NCBI RefSeq assembly: GCF_019933235.1
Contig: NZ_CP082945.1
Coordinates: forward strand, 2,046,001 to 2,110,000
Source of the DNA: Streptomyces angustmyceticus
Lineage (GTDB): Bacteria; Actinomycetota; Actinomycetes; Streptomycetales; Streptomycetaceae
Reading direction: 5' to 3'
Length of the DNA: 64,000 bases
Below, one piece after another: positions 8,197 through 16,976 of the stretch (its first letter is position 1; the number at the start of each line of letters is the position of its first letter). The position numbers were made by a program, and so were the translations under genes. The notes below the pieces were generated by a model. It ran no database searches and was not told the origin of the DNA. It saw only the letters and a program-made list of their open reading frames with translations.

Positions 8197-9540
8197 ATGG
8201 CAGTCAGCAGCGCCGTCGGCGGCTCGGGAGGGCGCGGTCCGACGACCGGGCCCTGGCGCAACTGGGCGGGCAATGTCACCGCCCGCCCCGCCCGGAGCGT
8301 CGCCCCGGCGAGCACCGGGGAGCTGGCGGCCGCGGTCCGGGCCGCCGCGGCGGACGGGCTGACGGTCAAGGCCGCCGGCACCGGCCACTCGTTCACCCCG
8401 GCCGCCGCCACCGACGGGCTGTTGGTCCGCCCCGAGCGGCTGACCGGGGTCCGTGCGGTCGACCGCGAGGCCGGCACGGTGACGGTGGCGGCCGGTACCC
8501 CGCTCAAGCACCTCAACGAGACGCTGGCCGCGCACGGACTGTCGCTGGCCAACATGGGCGACATCATGGAGCAGACGGTCTCCGGGGCGACCTCCACCGG
8601 CACCCACGGCACCGGCCGCGACTCGGCGTCGATCGCCGCCCAGATCACCGCCCTGGAACTGGTCACCGCCGACGGCTCGGTCCTGGCCTGCTCCGCCGAG
8701 GAGAACCCGGAGGTCTTCGCCGCGGCCCGGCTGGGTCTGGGCGCGCTGGGCGTGATCAGCGAGCTGACCCTCGCGGTGGAACCGGAGTTCCTGCTGACCG
8801 CCCGCGAGGAGCCGATGCCCTACGACGAGGTGACGGACCGGTTCGACGAGCTGGTCGCGGAGAACGAGCACTTCGAGTTCTACTGGTTCCCGCACACCGG
8901 CGGCTGCAACACCAAGCGCAACAACCGCAGCCAGGGCCCGGCGGCGCCCCCCGGGAGGATCAGCGGCTGGATCGAGGACGAGCTGCTGTCCAACGGGGTC
9001 TTCCAGCTCGCCTGCGCCGTCGGGCGGGCCGTCCCGGCCGCCATACCGGGCATCGCCAAGGTCTCCAGCCGCGCCCTGTCGGCCCGTACGTACACCGACA
9101 TCCCGTACAAGGTGTTCACCTCGCCGCGGCGGGTGCGGTTCGTGGAGATGGAGTACGCGCTGCCGCGCGCGGCCGCGGTGGCGGCGCTGGGTGAGCTCAA
9201 GTCCCTGGTGGAGCGCTCGGACTTCAAGGTGAGCTTCCCGGTGGAGGTGCGGACCGCGCCCGCCGACGACATCCCGCTGTCCACCGCTTCGGGGCGGGAC
9301 ACCGTGTACCTCGCCGTCCACATGTACCGCGGGACGCCGTACCAGGCGTACTTCGCGGCCGCCGAGCGGATCATGACGGCCCACGACGGGCGCCCGCACT
9401 GGGGGAAGGTGCACACCCGCGACGCGGCCTACCTCGCCGACGCCTATCCGCGGTTCGGGGAGTTCACCGCAGTGCGCGACCGGCTGGACCCGGAACGCCG
9501 GTTTGCCAACGCCTATCTGCGGCGGGTCCTGGGCGACTGA
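8197..9540 (+). CDS. FAD-linked oxidase, aldonolactone/alditol oxidase family
   Basis: This 447-residue flavoprotein is of the vanillyl-alcohol-oxidase fold, related to D-arabinono-1,4-lactone, L-gulonolactone and alditol oxidases. The N-terminal FAD domain contains AAGTGHSFTP, where the His of GHS is the usual covalent FAD attachment site, and a SGATSTGTHGTG pyrophosphate loop. The C-terminal substrate domain ends with HWGKVHT and LDPERRFANAYLRRVLG, typical of the aldonolactone oxidase family. ATG 8197 follows a GGAGGGGA ribosome site. No signal peptide is present. The substrate (sugar alcohol or lactone) cannot be settled from sequence. Confidence 0.85.
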   Translation: MAVSSAVGGSGGRGPTTGPWRNWAGNVTARPARSVAPASTGELAAAVRAAAADGLTVKAAGTGHSFTPAAATDGLLVRPERLTGVRAVDREAGTVTVAAGTPLKHLNETLAAHGLSLANMGDIMEQTVSGATSTGTHGTGRDSASIAAQITALELVTADGSVLACSAEENPEVFAAARLGLGALGVISELTLAVEPEFLLTAREEPMPYDEVTDRFDELVAENEHFEFYWFPHTGGCNTKRNNRSQGPAAPPGRISGWIEDELLSNGVFQLACAVGRAVPAAIPGIAKVSSRALSARTYTDIPYKVFTSPRRVRFVEMEYALPRAAAVAALGELKSLVERSDFKVSFPVEVRTAPADDIPLSTASGRDTVYLAVHMYRGTPYQAYFAAAERIMTAHDGRPHWGKVHTRDAAYLADAYPRFGEFTAVRDRLDPERRFANAYLRRVLGD

Positions 9541-9544
9541 CCGA

Positions 9545-9620
9545 CGACGGCCGCGGCCCGGCGCCCTGGGGTGGGCGCCGGGCCGCGGCCGTCGCGGGCC
9601 CGCCTCGTCCGGGCGGGCCC
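9545..9620. terminator. Tandem terminator hairpins
   Basis: A perfect 21-bp inverted repeat (9545-9565 with 9574-9594) is followed at once by a 9-bp inverted repeat (9596-9604 with 9612-9620). They separate the convergent oxidase and minus-strand hypothetical genes. Confidence 0.85.
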
Positions 9621-9625
9621 ACAGG

Positions 9626-10834
9626 TCAGGAGGAGGCGCCGGGTTCGGGGACCTGCGGGTCGGACTGCTGTCCGTTGGAGTGGCCTCCCTGCTCCTCCGA
9701 TCCGCTCGGGTTGCCGCCGGAGCCGGAGCCGCCGTCACCGGCGGAGCCGCTCGGGGACGGGTCCGGCGAGGAGGGCGTGCCGGGGTCCGGCGAGGTCCTG
9801 CCCCCGTCGGACGGGTCAGGGTCCGGCGACGGGCTGCCGCCGTGCTGGTCCTTGCCGGTGCCGGGGTCCGCCGAGCTGCCCGGGTCCGGACTCGTCCGGC
9901 CGCCGTCGCCGCGGCGGTCGCCGCCGTCCGGGGAGTGGCCGGGGTCGGGCCGCTGCGGGGTGCGGTGCTGTTGCCGGCCCCCTCCCCCGGTGTGGGTGAG
10001 GTTGCTCAGCGTGGTGCCCTGTGCCCCGCTCGGCGTCTGCCCGGTGATCAGCTCGGTGCCGGTGACGACGCCCATGGCGAGCGCGAAGACCGCGAGCGCG
10101 CCGAGCGCCGGCCGCTTCCAGCCGCGCAGCCGGGTGCCGTACGTCGCGGTGCTGACCTCCTCGGGCGGGCCGGCCGGATGGCGCGGGGCCGGCACGCCGG
10201 ACGGACCGCCGCCCGCCCGGCCCAGTGCCATGGTCCGCTCGTCGAGCCGCGGCACCTGCTGTGTCCGGTCGGCGGGCCGCCCCGGGCCGCTCCCGTCCAC
10301 CGCGCGCAGGGCGCGGGTGGCCTCGGGGTCGGCGGGGCGCAGCATCCGCGTCGGATCATCGGCCGGGGCGGGGTGGGCGCCCGCCGGATCGCACCGCCGG
10401 GCCTGCTCGACCCGCGGGATCACCTGCGTACGGGCCGCGCCGGGCCCGCTCGTTCTGGCGGCGACGGAGGTGACCTCGTCCTCCACGCCGTCCTTGTCGA
10501 AGGTCGGCAGCACCATCGTGGGTCCGGCCTGCCGGGCGTCGGGTGTGGTGGATCGGGTGCGGGCGGAGGAGAAGCGGCGCGGCTTCGGCCGGGTGGTGAC
10601 CGTCGCTTCCTTGAGCTGTTCGCCGGTGCGCCGGAACAGGTGCTGGAATATCGAGCCGCCGGTGGTGGCCACGACACTGACCACGCCCGCGCCGATGATG
10701 GTTCCGTAGACGCCGAGCCGGCCCGCGAGGTACGCCGCGACCGCCGCGGCGAGCGCGCTGCCGGCCACCTGAGCAAGGCTCAGGTCAATCCGCTTCTCCT
10801 TCTTCTTCGTGTCGCTTTCGGTTTCTTCGTCCAT
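9626..10834 (-). CDS. Membrane protein with long Ser/Pro/Gly/Asp-rich external tail
   Basis: This 402-residue protein has no family I recognise. After a charged start (TKKKEKRIDLSL), residues about 22-65 form a hydrophobic, possibly hairpin, membrane region ending FQHLFRR. A roughly 150-residue polar, Arg/Pro-rich stretch follows, then a single membrane helix (ALGALAVFALAMGVVTG). The last 130 residues are low complexity, rich in Ser-Pro-Asp-Pro-Gly units. Such tails usually span peptidoglycan, so the C-terminus is inferred to lie outside the cell and the middle region inside. I use ATG 10834 with AAAGG upstream. Terminator hairpins follow the gene. Confidence 0.7.
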   Translation of the reverse strand: MDEETESDTKKKEKRIDLSLAQVAGSALAAAVAAYLAGRLGVYGTIIGAGVVSVVATTGGSIFQHLFRRTGEQLKEATVTTRPKPRRFSSARTRSTTPDARQAGPTMVLPTFDKDGVEDEVTSVAARTSGPGAARTQVIPRVEQARRCDPAGAHPAPADDPTRMLRPADPEATRALRAVDGSGPGRPADRTQQVPRLDERTMALGRAGGGPSGVPAPRHPAGPPEEVSTATYGTRLRGWKRPALGALAVFALAMGVVTGTELITGQTPSGAQGTTLSNLTHTGGGGRQQHRTPQRPDPGHSPDGGDRRGDGGRTSPDPGSSADPGTGKDQHGGSPSPDPDPSDGGRTSPDPGTPSSPDPSPSGSAGDGGSGSGGNPSGSEEQGGHSNGQQSDPQVPEPGASS

Positions 10835-11332
10835 CTCCAACCTTTGCTAGCCCCTTCGATCCATCTTGCATGGAGAAGTGACCATTCGGTGGAGCCAAAA
10901 GTTCCGATTTTGGGGAATCTGTGAAACTTGCCACCTGCGTGCCAGGTAGAGAGATCGACAAGGCGACCCAACTCCGTTGCCCGCCCAGAAGTTCGGCGGC
11001 GCGGCGGTCCACCTCAGTGGTCCGAATGGAGTACTGTGGCGAGCCCTGGCCCCGGTTCCCGTCCGGCTGCCCGGAACCCATGGGAGGGGGCCATGAAGGC
11101 GGCACTCGCCCCGGGGCGCCGCCGCTCGGTACGGGTGAACGGCGGCAGGGCAAAAGGCATGGTCACTGAGCGTGGCGAACAGGTAACCGTGTCATAACGG
11201 CGTTTCAGGGCCAAGCCCCGACACGCCGGGCAACTCGGCAATGTTGTGGCAGGCTGCACCCGGGCAGGCCACACTCGACTAGCGGAAGCAGCGACGCGAG
11301 TGACGTCGGCAGGCACCACCCGGGAGGTCCCC
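10835..11332. other. Divergent region upstream of sepH
   Basis: About 500 bp between two divergent genes. It holds a possible 34-codon gene at 11093-11197 and a TACTGT hexamer at about 11034 that could be a -10 element for it. The sepH leader from 11198 to 11332 contains no clear hairpin that I can identify. Confidence 0.4.
11093..11197 (+). CDS. Possible 34-residue leader or small protein
   Basis: A 34-codon frame starts at ATG 11093 after a near-ideal GGGAGGGGG ribosome site with a two-base gap. The product is basic (MKAALAPGRRRSVRVNGG) and ends 135 bp before sepH. It has no membrane segment. It could be a translated leader or a small DNA/RNA-binding peptide, or a chance frame. The strong ribosome site is the only direct support. 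Confidence 0.35.
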   Translation: MKAALAPGRRRSVRVNGGRAKGMVTERGEQVTVS

Positions 11333-12388
11333 ATGCCCGAACTGCGTGTCGTGGCCGTCTCCAACGACGGCACACGGCTGGTGCTCAAAGCTGCGGACAG
11401 CACCGAGTACACGCTTCCGATCGACGAACGGCTGCGCGCCGCCGTCCGCAATGACCGTGCACGCCTCGGCCAGATCGAGATCGAGGTCGAGAGCCACCTG
11501 CGCCCGCGGGACATCCAGGCCCGTATAAGAGCCGGTGCCTCCGCGGAGGAGGTCGCCCAGCTCGCCGGCATCCCCGTCGACCGGGTGCGCCGCTTCGAGG
11601 GCCCGGTGCTCGCCGAGCGCGCCTTCATGGCCGAGCGGGCCCGCAAGACCCCGGTACGGCGGCCCGGTGAGAACACCGGGCCGCAGCTCGGCGAGGCGGT
11701 CGCGGAGCGGCTGCTGCTGCGCGGCGCCGACAAGGACAGCGTCCAGTGGGACTCCTGGCGCCGCGACGACGGCACCTGGGAAGTGCTGCTGGTCTACCGC
11801 GTCGCGACCGAACCGCACTCGGCGAGCTGGACGTACGACCCGCCGCGGCGGCTCGTCCAGGCCGTGGACGACGAGGCCCGGGCGCTGATCGGCGAGAGCG
11901 ACGACACGCCCGAGCCCAGCTTCCCGTTCGTGCCGCGGATCGCGCGGCTGCCGCGCGACCGGCCGCTGGACCGCGCGCTGGACCGGCAGTCGTCCGAGCG
12001 CGGCGAGCGCGCGGCGCAGTCCGGTGACGACGACGAGCCGCAGGCCGCGGAGGAGGCCGTCGGTGAGCGGGATTCGCTGACCAGCCTGCTGGAGGCGGTG
12101 CCGAGCTTCCGTGGCGACATGGTCGTACCGGAGACCGTGAAGTCGGCGCAGAGCGACGAGGAGTCCGAGGCCGAGGTCGAGGAGCCGCCCGCCCCGGCGG
12201 CCAGCGCGGGCGCGGGTTCCGCGTACGCCGATGTGCTGATGCCGCGCGCGGTCGCCGGCCACCGCGACCGGCTGACCGGGACGACGGACCGGCAGGCCGA
12301 GGCGGACGGCGTACGGCCCGGCCGCCGCGCCGCGGTGCCCAGCTGGGACGAGATCGTCTTCGGCACCCGGCGCAAGAAGCCGGAGTAG
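11333..12388 (+). CDS. sepH: SepH cell-division regulator of FtsZ
   Basis: SepH (DUF3071) binds FtsZ and stimulates its assembly; in Streptomyces it is needed for normal sporulation septation. The 351-residue protein starts at ATG 11333 behind GGGAGG. The N-terminal DUF3071 domain includes a helix-turn-helix-like segment (SAEEVAQLAGIPVDRVRRFE, about residues 70-90). The centre is acidic and low complexity. The C-terminus keeps the short conserved element VPSWDEIVFGTRRKK, a hallmark of SepH. A strong terminator follows. The middle linker is variable in this family, so nothing seems missing. Confidence 0.92.
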   Translation: MPELRVVAVSNDGTRLVLKAADSTEYTLPIDERLRAAVRNDRARLGQIEIEVESHLRPRDIQARIRAGASAEEVAQLAGIPVDRVRRFEGPVLAERAFMAERARKTPVRRPGENTGPQLGEAVAERLLLRGADKDSVQWDSWRRDDGTWEVLLVYRVATEPHSASWTYDPPRRLVQAVDDEARALIGESDDTPEPSFPFVPRIARLPRDRPLDRALDRQSSERGERAAQSGDDDEPQAAEEAVGERDSLTSLLEAVPSFRGDMVVPETVKSAQSDEESEAEVEEPPAPAASAGAGSAYADVLMPRAVAGHRDRLTGTTDRQAEADGVRPGRRAAVPSWDEIVFGTRRKKPE

Positions 12389-12420
12389 CCGACCGCCCTC
12401 AAGGGCCCACCGCGCATCCT

Positions 12421-12456
12421 CGTCCGCCCGCCCCCGGGAAAGGGGGCGGGCGGACG
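12421..12456. terminator. Bidirectional terminator after sepH
   Basis: A perfect 15-bp GC-rich inverted repeat with a GGGAAA loop lies between convergent sepH and the rhodanese gene. A shorter GCCCCG/CGGGGC hairpin follows. Confidence 0.85.
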
Positions 12457-12494
12457 GCGTTGTACGACGCCCCGTCAGAGGCCGGGGCAACGGC

Positions 12495-13334
12495 TCAGCC
12501 GGGCTGCGGGCCGGTGGCGACGGGACGGGCCGGGTCGGCGGACCATTCGCTCCAGGAGCCGACGTACAGGGCGGCGGGGACGCCCGCGATCGCGAGGGCC
12601 AGTACCTGGTGGGCGGCGGAGACTCCGGAACCGCAGTACACGCCGACCTCGGCGTGCGCCGTGGCGCCCAGCGACGCGAAGCGCTCCGCCAGTTCGGACG
12701 CGTCGCGGAAGACGGTGCCGCCCTCGACGACGTTCTCGGTCGTCGGGGCGGACACCGCGCCCGGGATGTGACCGGCGACCTTGTCGATGGGCTCGACCTC
12801 GCCGCGGTAGCGCTCGGCGGCCCGCGCGTCCAGCAGGACTCCGCGACGGGCCACGGCGGCCGCGTCGTCCGCCCGCAGCAGCGCCAGGCCGCCGGGCACC
12901 GGGGTGAAGTCACCTTCCTGCGGAGTCGATTGATCGACACTCAGCGTGCCGCCGGCCGCCTCCCAGGCGGCGAGGCCGCCGTCCAGGACGCGTACGTCGG
13001 GGTGACCGGTCCAGCGCAGCAGCCACCAGGCGCGGGCGGCCGCCCAGCCCTGGCCGCCGTCGTAGACGACCACGGGGCGGTCCGCCCGGACGCCGGCGGC
13101 CCTCATGGCGTCGGCGAAGACGTCGAGGTCGGGAAGCGGGTGACGGCCGCTTGGGCCGGGCGGCGAGGCCAGCTCGCTGTCGAGGTCGACGTAGACCGCG
13201 CCGGGCACATGTCCGGCCTCGTACAGGGGGCGGCCGGGCGGGCCGCCGAGCTGGTAACGGACGTCCAGGACCACCGGAGCGGTGGGCTGCGCCAGCTCGC
13301 TCACGAGTTCGGTAGCGGTGATGATGACATTCAT
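12495..13334 (-). CDS. Sulfurtransferase (tandem rhodanese)
   Basis: This 279-residue thiosulfate or 3-mercaptopyruvate sulfurtransferase has two rhodanese domains. The N-terminal domain carries GHVPGAVYVDLD and a non-catalytic YDGGQG loop. The C-terminal domain repeats GHIPGAVSAP and has the active-site loop VYCGSGVSA with catalytic Cys234. A CGSGVSA loop is closer to mercaptopyruvate-type than to CRKGVTA-type thiosulfate enzymes, but the donor is not certain. I start at ATG 13334 because AAGGATGAG sits five bases upstream; ATG 13343 has no room for a ribosome site. The gene is divergent from the VOC gene. Confidence 0.88.
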   Translation of the reverse strand: MNVIITATELVSELAQPTAPVVLDVRYQLGGPPGRPLYEAGHVPGAVYVDLDSELASPPGPSGRHPLPDLDVFADAMRAAGVRADRPVVVYDGGQGWAAARAWWLLRWTGHPDVRVLDGGLAAWEAAGGTLSVDQSTPQEGDFTPVPGGLALLRADDAAAVARRGVLLDARAAERYRGEVEPIDKVAGHIPGAVSAPTTENVVEGGTVFRDASELAERFASLGATAHAEVGVYCGSGVSAAHQVLALAIAGVPAALYVGSWSEWSADPARPVATGPQPG

Positions 13335-13348
13335 GGGACTCATCCTTG

Positions 13349-13364
13349 CGTAGCGACGGCTACG
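13349..13364. promoter_or_regulatory. Short palindrome upstream of the rhodanese gene
   Basis: A perfect 6-bp inverted repeat (CGTAGC-GACG-GCTACG) lies 15 bp before the rhodanese start in the divergent control region. It could be an operator or a leader hairpin. No regulator is indicated by neighbouring genes. Confidence 0.3.
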
Positions 13365-13583
13365 TACAGAAGGTAGGTGCCCACCCTCCGTATGACGCAG
13401 TTACGTCCTGCGGTAACGCCTCTGGGGCGGATGGGAAACGTCAAAAAGGGCATTCTCCCCCCGCGAACCCGCCATGGACGGCGCGGCCGGGGCGCGCACC
13501 GGGGCACCTGGTGCGAGCATCTGCACGGGACCCGCGCCCGTGGCGCACAGGGTCTGCCCCCGACGCCTCCGAGGAGAGTGACC

Positions 13584-14360
13584 ATGACGACCGAGGCAGC
13601 GACCCGGCGGATGCCCGGCGCGCCCTGCTGGGTGAGTCTCCTGGCCCACAGCCTGTCCGCGACGCAGGAGTTCTACGGCGCGCTGTTCGGCTGGGAGTTC
13701 CGCCCGGGGCCGCAGCATTTCGGTCCGTACGCCCGGGCCTTCCTCGACGGCCGGGAAGTCGCCGGGGTCGGCGAACTGGCCCCCGACCGTCATCTCCCGG
13801 TCGCCTGGACCACCTATCTGGCGTGTGACGACGCGGACGCGACGGCCGAGCAGATCCGTTCCTGCGGCGGCACGGTGGGCGTCGGGCCGCTGGACGCGGA
13901 CGACGACGCGGGGCGGATGGCGATCGTCTCCGACCCGCAGGGCGCGATCTTCGGCATCTGGCAGGGCAGATCGATGACCGGTACCGCGATCACCGGCGAG
14001 CGGGGCACCCCGGCCTGGAACGAGCTGGTCACCCGGGACACCAGCTCCGTCCTGACGTTCTACGAGCATGTCTTCGGCTACGAGGCGGAGCCGGTGATCG
14101 CGGCCGGCTTCGACTACCTGACGCTGCATCTGAAGGACCACCCGGTGGCCGGCATCCACGGCGTGGGCAACGCCCTGCCGCGCGACCGGGGCTCCCACTG
14201 GATGACGTACTTCGCCGTCTCCGACGCGGACGCCGCGGCCCGCCGGGTCACCGAACTGGGCGGTCATGTGCTGCAGCCCGCCCGGGACTCGGCACACGGC
14301 CGGCTGGCGACGGTCTCCGACAGCGAGGGCGCCGTCTTCACGATCATCCAGCGGGACTGA
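13584..14360 (+). CDS. VOC family protein with two glyoxalase-like domains
   Basis: This 258-residue protein has two vicinal-oxygen-chelate modules in tandem (about residues 10-125 and 140-255). Each has the SLLAHSLSATQEFYGALFGWE-like opening helix and the SDPQGAIFGIW or SDSEGAVFTIIQ ending strand. It resembles the CFP-30-like or bleomycin-resistance-like group common in actinobacteria, whose substrate is mostly unknown. ATG 13584 follows GAGGAGAG. Metal ligands are not obvious in either half, so it may bind rather than convert a ligand. Confidence 0.82.
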   Translation: MTTEAATRRMPGAPCWVSLLAHSLSATQEFYGALFGWEFRPGPQHFGPYARAFLDGREVAGVGELAPDRHLPVAWTTYLACDDADATAEQIRSCGGTVGVGPLDADDDAGRMAIVSDPQGAIFGIWQGRSMTGTAITGERGTPAWNELVTRDTSSVLTFYEHVFGYEAEPVIAAGFDYLTLHLKDHPVAGIHGVGNALPRDRGSHWMTYFAVSDADAAARRVTELGGHVLQPARDSAHGRLATVSDSEGAVFTIIQRD

Positions 14361-14385
14361 GGGGCGGTCACGCGCACGGCCGTAC

Positions 14386-14408
14386 ACCGCCCGCCCCTGG
14401 TGGGCGGT
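14386..14408. terminator. Weak hairpin between convergent genes
   Basis: A 7-bp inverted repeat (ACCGCCC/GGGCGGT) with a 9-base loop separates the convergent VOC and thymidine kinase genes. It is the best terminator candidate in the 69-bp gap. Confidence 0.35.
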
Positions 14409-14429
14409 CCCACCGGTGAGGCGTGCGGA

Positions 14430-15095
14430 CTACTTCGCGCTGTCGACCGGCAGTACGTCCGGGGAGAGCGCGGCGGCGCGGGCGGTCGCCGAGGTCTGGC
14501 GGCGGCGGTGGTGCCGGCGGCACAGCACCTCGTAGCCGACCACGGCCTGGGGGCTGTCCACATCGCCGACGACGTCGCCGACCACCACCTGGGCGCCCTC
14601 GACGACCATCCGTCCGTCGACCGTACGGGCGTTGTGCGTGGCGCGGGCGCCGCACCAGCACAGCGCCTCGACCTGCAACACCTCTATGCGGTCGGCCAGT
14701 TCGACCAGGCGCTGGGAGCCGGGGAAGAGCTTGCTGCGGAAGTCGGTGGTGATGCCGAAGGCGAAGACGTCCAGGTCGAGGTCGTCGACGACGCGGGCGA
14801 GCTGGTCGACCTGTTCGGGGGCGAGGAACTGGGCCTCGTCGGCGATGACGTAGTCGACCCGGCCGCCGGAGGAGAGGTGGCCGACGACGTGGGTGTAGAA
14901 GTCCAGGTCGTACGCGGCCTCGACGGCCTCGGTGACCAGGCCGAGGCGGGAGGAGAGCTTGCCGCGGCCGGCCCGGTCGTTGCGGCTGTAGATCATGCCC
15001 TGCAGGCCGCGGGAGGAGCGGTTGTGCTCGATCTGCAGAGCGAGTGTCGACTTTCCGCAGTCCATCGTTCCGGAGAAGAACACCAGCTCGGGCAT
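14430..15095 (-). CDS. tdk: Thymidine kinase (type II, TK1-like)
   Basis: This 221-residue salvage enzyme phosphorylates thymidine with ATP. It has the P-loop SGTMDCGKST, the catalytic acidic motif VIADEAQFL, and a zinc-binding C-terminal region with CWCGARATHNART and a later Cys in VLCRRHH. I start at MPELVFF (ATG 15095); an in-frame ATG at 15122 would add nine residues but has no purine-rich site. It is the last gene of a four-gene minus-strand run (patA, DUF5998, phosphodiesterase, tdk), 59 bp after the phosphodiesterase stop. Confidence 0.9.
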   Translation of the reverse strand: MPELVFFSGTMDCGKSTLALQIEHNRSSRGLQGMIYSRNDRAGRGKLSSRLGLVTEAVEAAYDLDFYTHVVGHLSSGGRVDYVIADEAQFLAPEQVDQLARVVDDLDLDVFAFGITTDFRSKLFPGSQRLVELADRIEVLQVEALCWCGARATHNARTVDGRMVVEGAQVVVGDVVGDVDSPQAVVGYEVLCRRHHRRRQTSATARAAALSPDVLPVDSAK

Positions 15096-15154
15096 GGGAA
15101 GTTGCGGGCCTTTCGGGCTCATGAGGGGAGGGACGGCGGGCGGGGCCGGGTGGG

Positions 15155-16345
15155 TCAGGTGCGGACTTCCAGGAGCGGCACCAGCTGCTCCACCGGGGTC
15201 ATCGAGCCGTGCATGCCCACCATCTCCGATTCGCGGGGCTCTCGTTCGGTCGCGATGATCACCATGTCGGCGTGCGCGGCCGCGACGACATCACCGATCC
15301 GGGCCCGGACCCGGTCGTCGACCCCCGCCCCGAACCACCCCGCGGCGATGGCCTCTTCGCGGCTCGCCACCCACATCTGCTCGCCGACCACCTCGCGCCA
15401 CACGGCGAGGACGTCGGCGGCCGCGCCCGGGTGGGCGTACACATGGCGTGCGCGGCCCTCGCCGCCCAACAGGCGTACGCCGGCGCGCAGTTCCCAGTCC
15501 TCGTCGAAGTCGATCCGGGACTCGGGGTCGAACGGGATATCGATCATGCCGTGGTCGGCGGTGATGTAGAGAGCGCTGCGCGGCGGCAGTTGTTCGGCCA
15601 GCCGCTGGGCGAGCCGGTCGACGTACATCAACTGGCCGCGCCAGGCGTCGGAGTCGACGCCGTAGCGGTGGCCCTTGCCGTCCACCTCGGAGTAGTACGT
15701 GTAGACGAGCGAACGGTCACCGGCGGCGAGCTGCTCGGCCGCGAGGTCCATCCGCTCCTCGCCGGACAGCCTGCCGTGGAACGTGCCACCGCTCAGCGCG
15801 ACCTGGGTGAGCGGGGTGTGCTGGAAGTCCGGCGCGGAGACCTGGCAGGTGTGGATCCCGGCGGCGTCCGCGCGCTGGAAGACCGTCGGATACGGCTGCC
15901 AGGCACGCGGCTCGGTCCACGGGTACCAGCGCAGCTGGTTCATCAGGGCGCCGGTGGCCGGGTTCTCGCAGGTGTAGCCGGGCAGGCCGTGGGCGCCCGG
16001 CGGCAGGCCGGTGCCGACCGAGGCGAGCGAGGTGGCGGTGGTGGACGGGAAGCCCGCGGTGAGCGGGCGGCCGCTGCCGTTGAACGAGGTGCCCAGGAGG
16101 GAAGTGAGGAACGGCGCCTCCTCCGGGTGGGCCCGCAGCAGCTCCCAGCCGAGGCCGTCGATCAGGAAGACGCAGGCCCGGTCGGCGGGCGCCAGCTCCA
16201 TGGAGGTGGCGAGGCCGGTCATGCCGAGCCCGGTGGCGATGGTGGGCAGCAGATCGGCGAGCGAGCCGGTGCCGTACCGGGGTACCGGGGCGCCGAGCGG
16301 GTCGAGCGGTTCGGGTTCCGGCCAGGCGGGGGCGGTGTGGACCAT
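15155..16345 (-). CDS. Nucleotide pyrophosphatase/phosphodiesterase family (alkaline phosphatase superfamily)
   Basis: This 396-residue hydrolase is of the alkaline phosphatase superfamily. Metal-site motifs are FLIDGLGWELL at the N-terminus, the Thr/Ser nucleophile region GFPSTTATSLASVGTG, SEVDGKGHRYG and ITADHGMIDIP. No signal peptide is evident, so it is inferred to be cytoplasmic. Its ATG (16345) overlaps the TGA of the DUF5998 gene by one base, indicating translational coupling. The substrate is unknown; the family includes nucleotide pyrophosphatases and phosphoglycerate mutases. Confidence 0.82.
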   Translation of the reverse strand: MVHTAPAWPEPEPLDPLGAPVPRYGTGSLADLLPTIATGLGMTGLATSMELAPADRACVFLIDGLGWELLRAHPEEAPFLTSLLGTSFNGSGRPLTAGFPSTTATSLASVGTGLPPGAHGLPGYTCENPATGALMNQLRWYPWTEPRAWQPYPTVFQRADAAGIHTCQVSAPDFQHTPLTQVALSGGTFHGRLSGEERMDLAAEQLAAGDRSLVYTYYSEVDGKGHRYGVDSDAWRGQLMYVDRLAQRLAEQLPPRSALYITADHGMIDIPFDPESRIDFDEDWELRAGVRLLGGEGRARHVYAHPGAAADVLAVWREVVGEQMWVASREEAIAAGWFGAGVDDRVRARIGDVVAAAHADMVIIATEREPRESEMVGMHGSMTPVEQLVPLLEVRT

Positions 16346-16938
16346 CAGCGGGAGGTGGGGGTGGCCGCGGTGGCCTCGGAGAGCGCCTGGGCGAAGGTGA
16401 GCGTCTCGCGCACCGAGTCCGGTCCGTCGCCGGCCTCGCTGACCCGCAGCGACAGGTCGTCGGCGGTGGAGGAGCCGGTGTAGCCGTGGTCCGCCTCGCA
16501 GTTGGGGTCGCCGCAGGCGGCGGGCTCCAGGTCCAGGCGGGCGACCGCGCCCCAGCCGATGGTGAGCACGACCTCGCGGGGCAGCTGGCCCGGGGTGTAC
16601 GACTCGGGGTTGGCGACCACCCGGCTGAGCACCACGGAGGAGATCCGGCTCAGCTTGACGGACTCGGTGGAGGTGGTGGCGTACGGCGACGGGGAGGTGG
16701 CGTCGGCGGCCTGCTCGTCGGTGTGGCTGACGATGAAGCGGGTGCCGGTCAGGACCAGGACCGTGACATGGCGGCGCACCTCGTTGGCGTCGAAGGTCGT
16801 CTCCTGGTGGACGAGGTACGACACCACGGGCTCGCCGCCGACCGCGGCCTGCACCGCCTCGGCCACGAGCGTCGGGTAATAGCCGCTGCGCTCGATCGCC
16901 GCGCGCAGCCCCTGGGTCGTCGTACCGGTCTTAGCCAT
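16345..16938 (-). CDS. DUF5998 family protein
   Basis: This 197-residue cytoplasmic protein is conserved in actinobacteria with no assigned function. It has no membrane segment. Recognisable stretches are AIERSGYYPTLVAEAVQAAV and a beta-rich middle (HVTVLVLTGTRFIVSHTDEQ), with a CGDPNCEADHGYTG cysteine/histidine patch that could bind a metal. I start at ATG 16938; ATG 16947 is a near alternative. It sits 38 bp after patA and overlaps the phosphodiesterase gene, so all are likely one transcript. Confidence 0.75.
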   Translation of the reverse strand: MAKTGTTTQGLRAAIERSGYYPTLVAEAVQAAVGGEPVVSYLVHQETTFDANEVRRHVTVLVLTGTRFIVSHTDEQAADATSPSPYATTSTESVKLSRISSVVLSRVVANPESYTPGQLPREVVLTIGWGAVARLDLEPAACGDPNCEADHGYTGSSTADDLSLRVSEAGDGPDSVRETLTFAQALSEATAATPTSR

Positions 16939-16976
16939 GGGGTCCATCTTACGGGGCGTACCGGGCCGCGAGAGCC

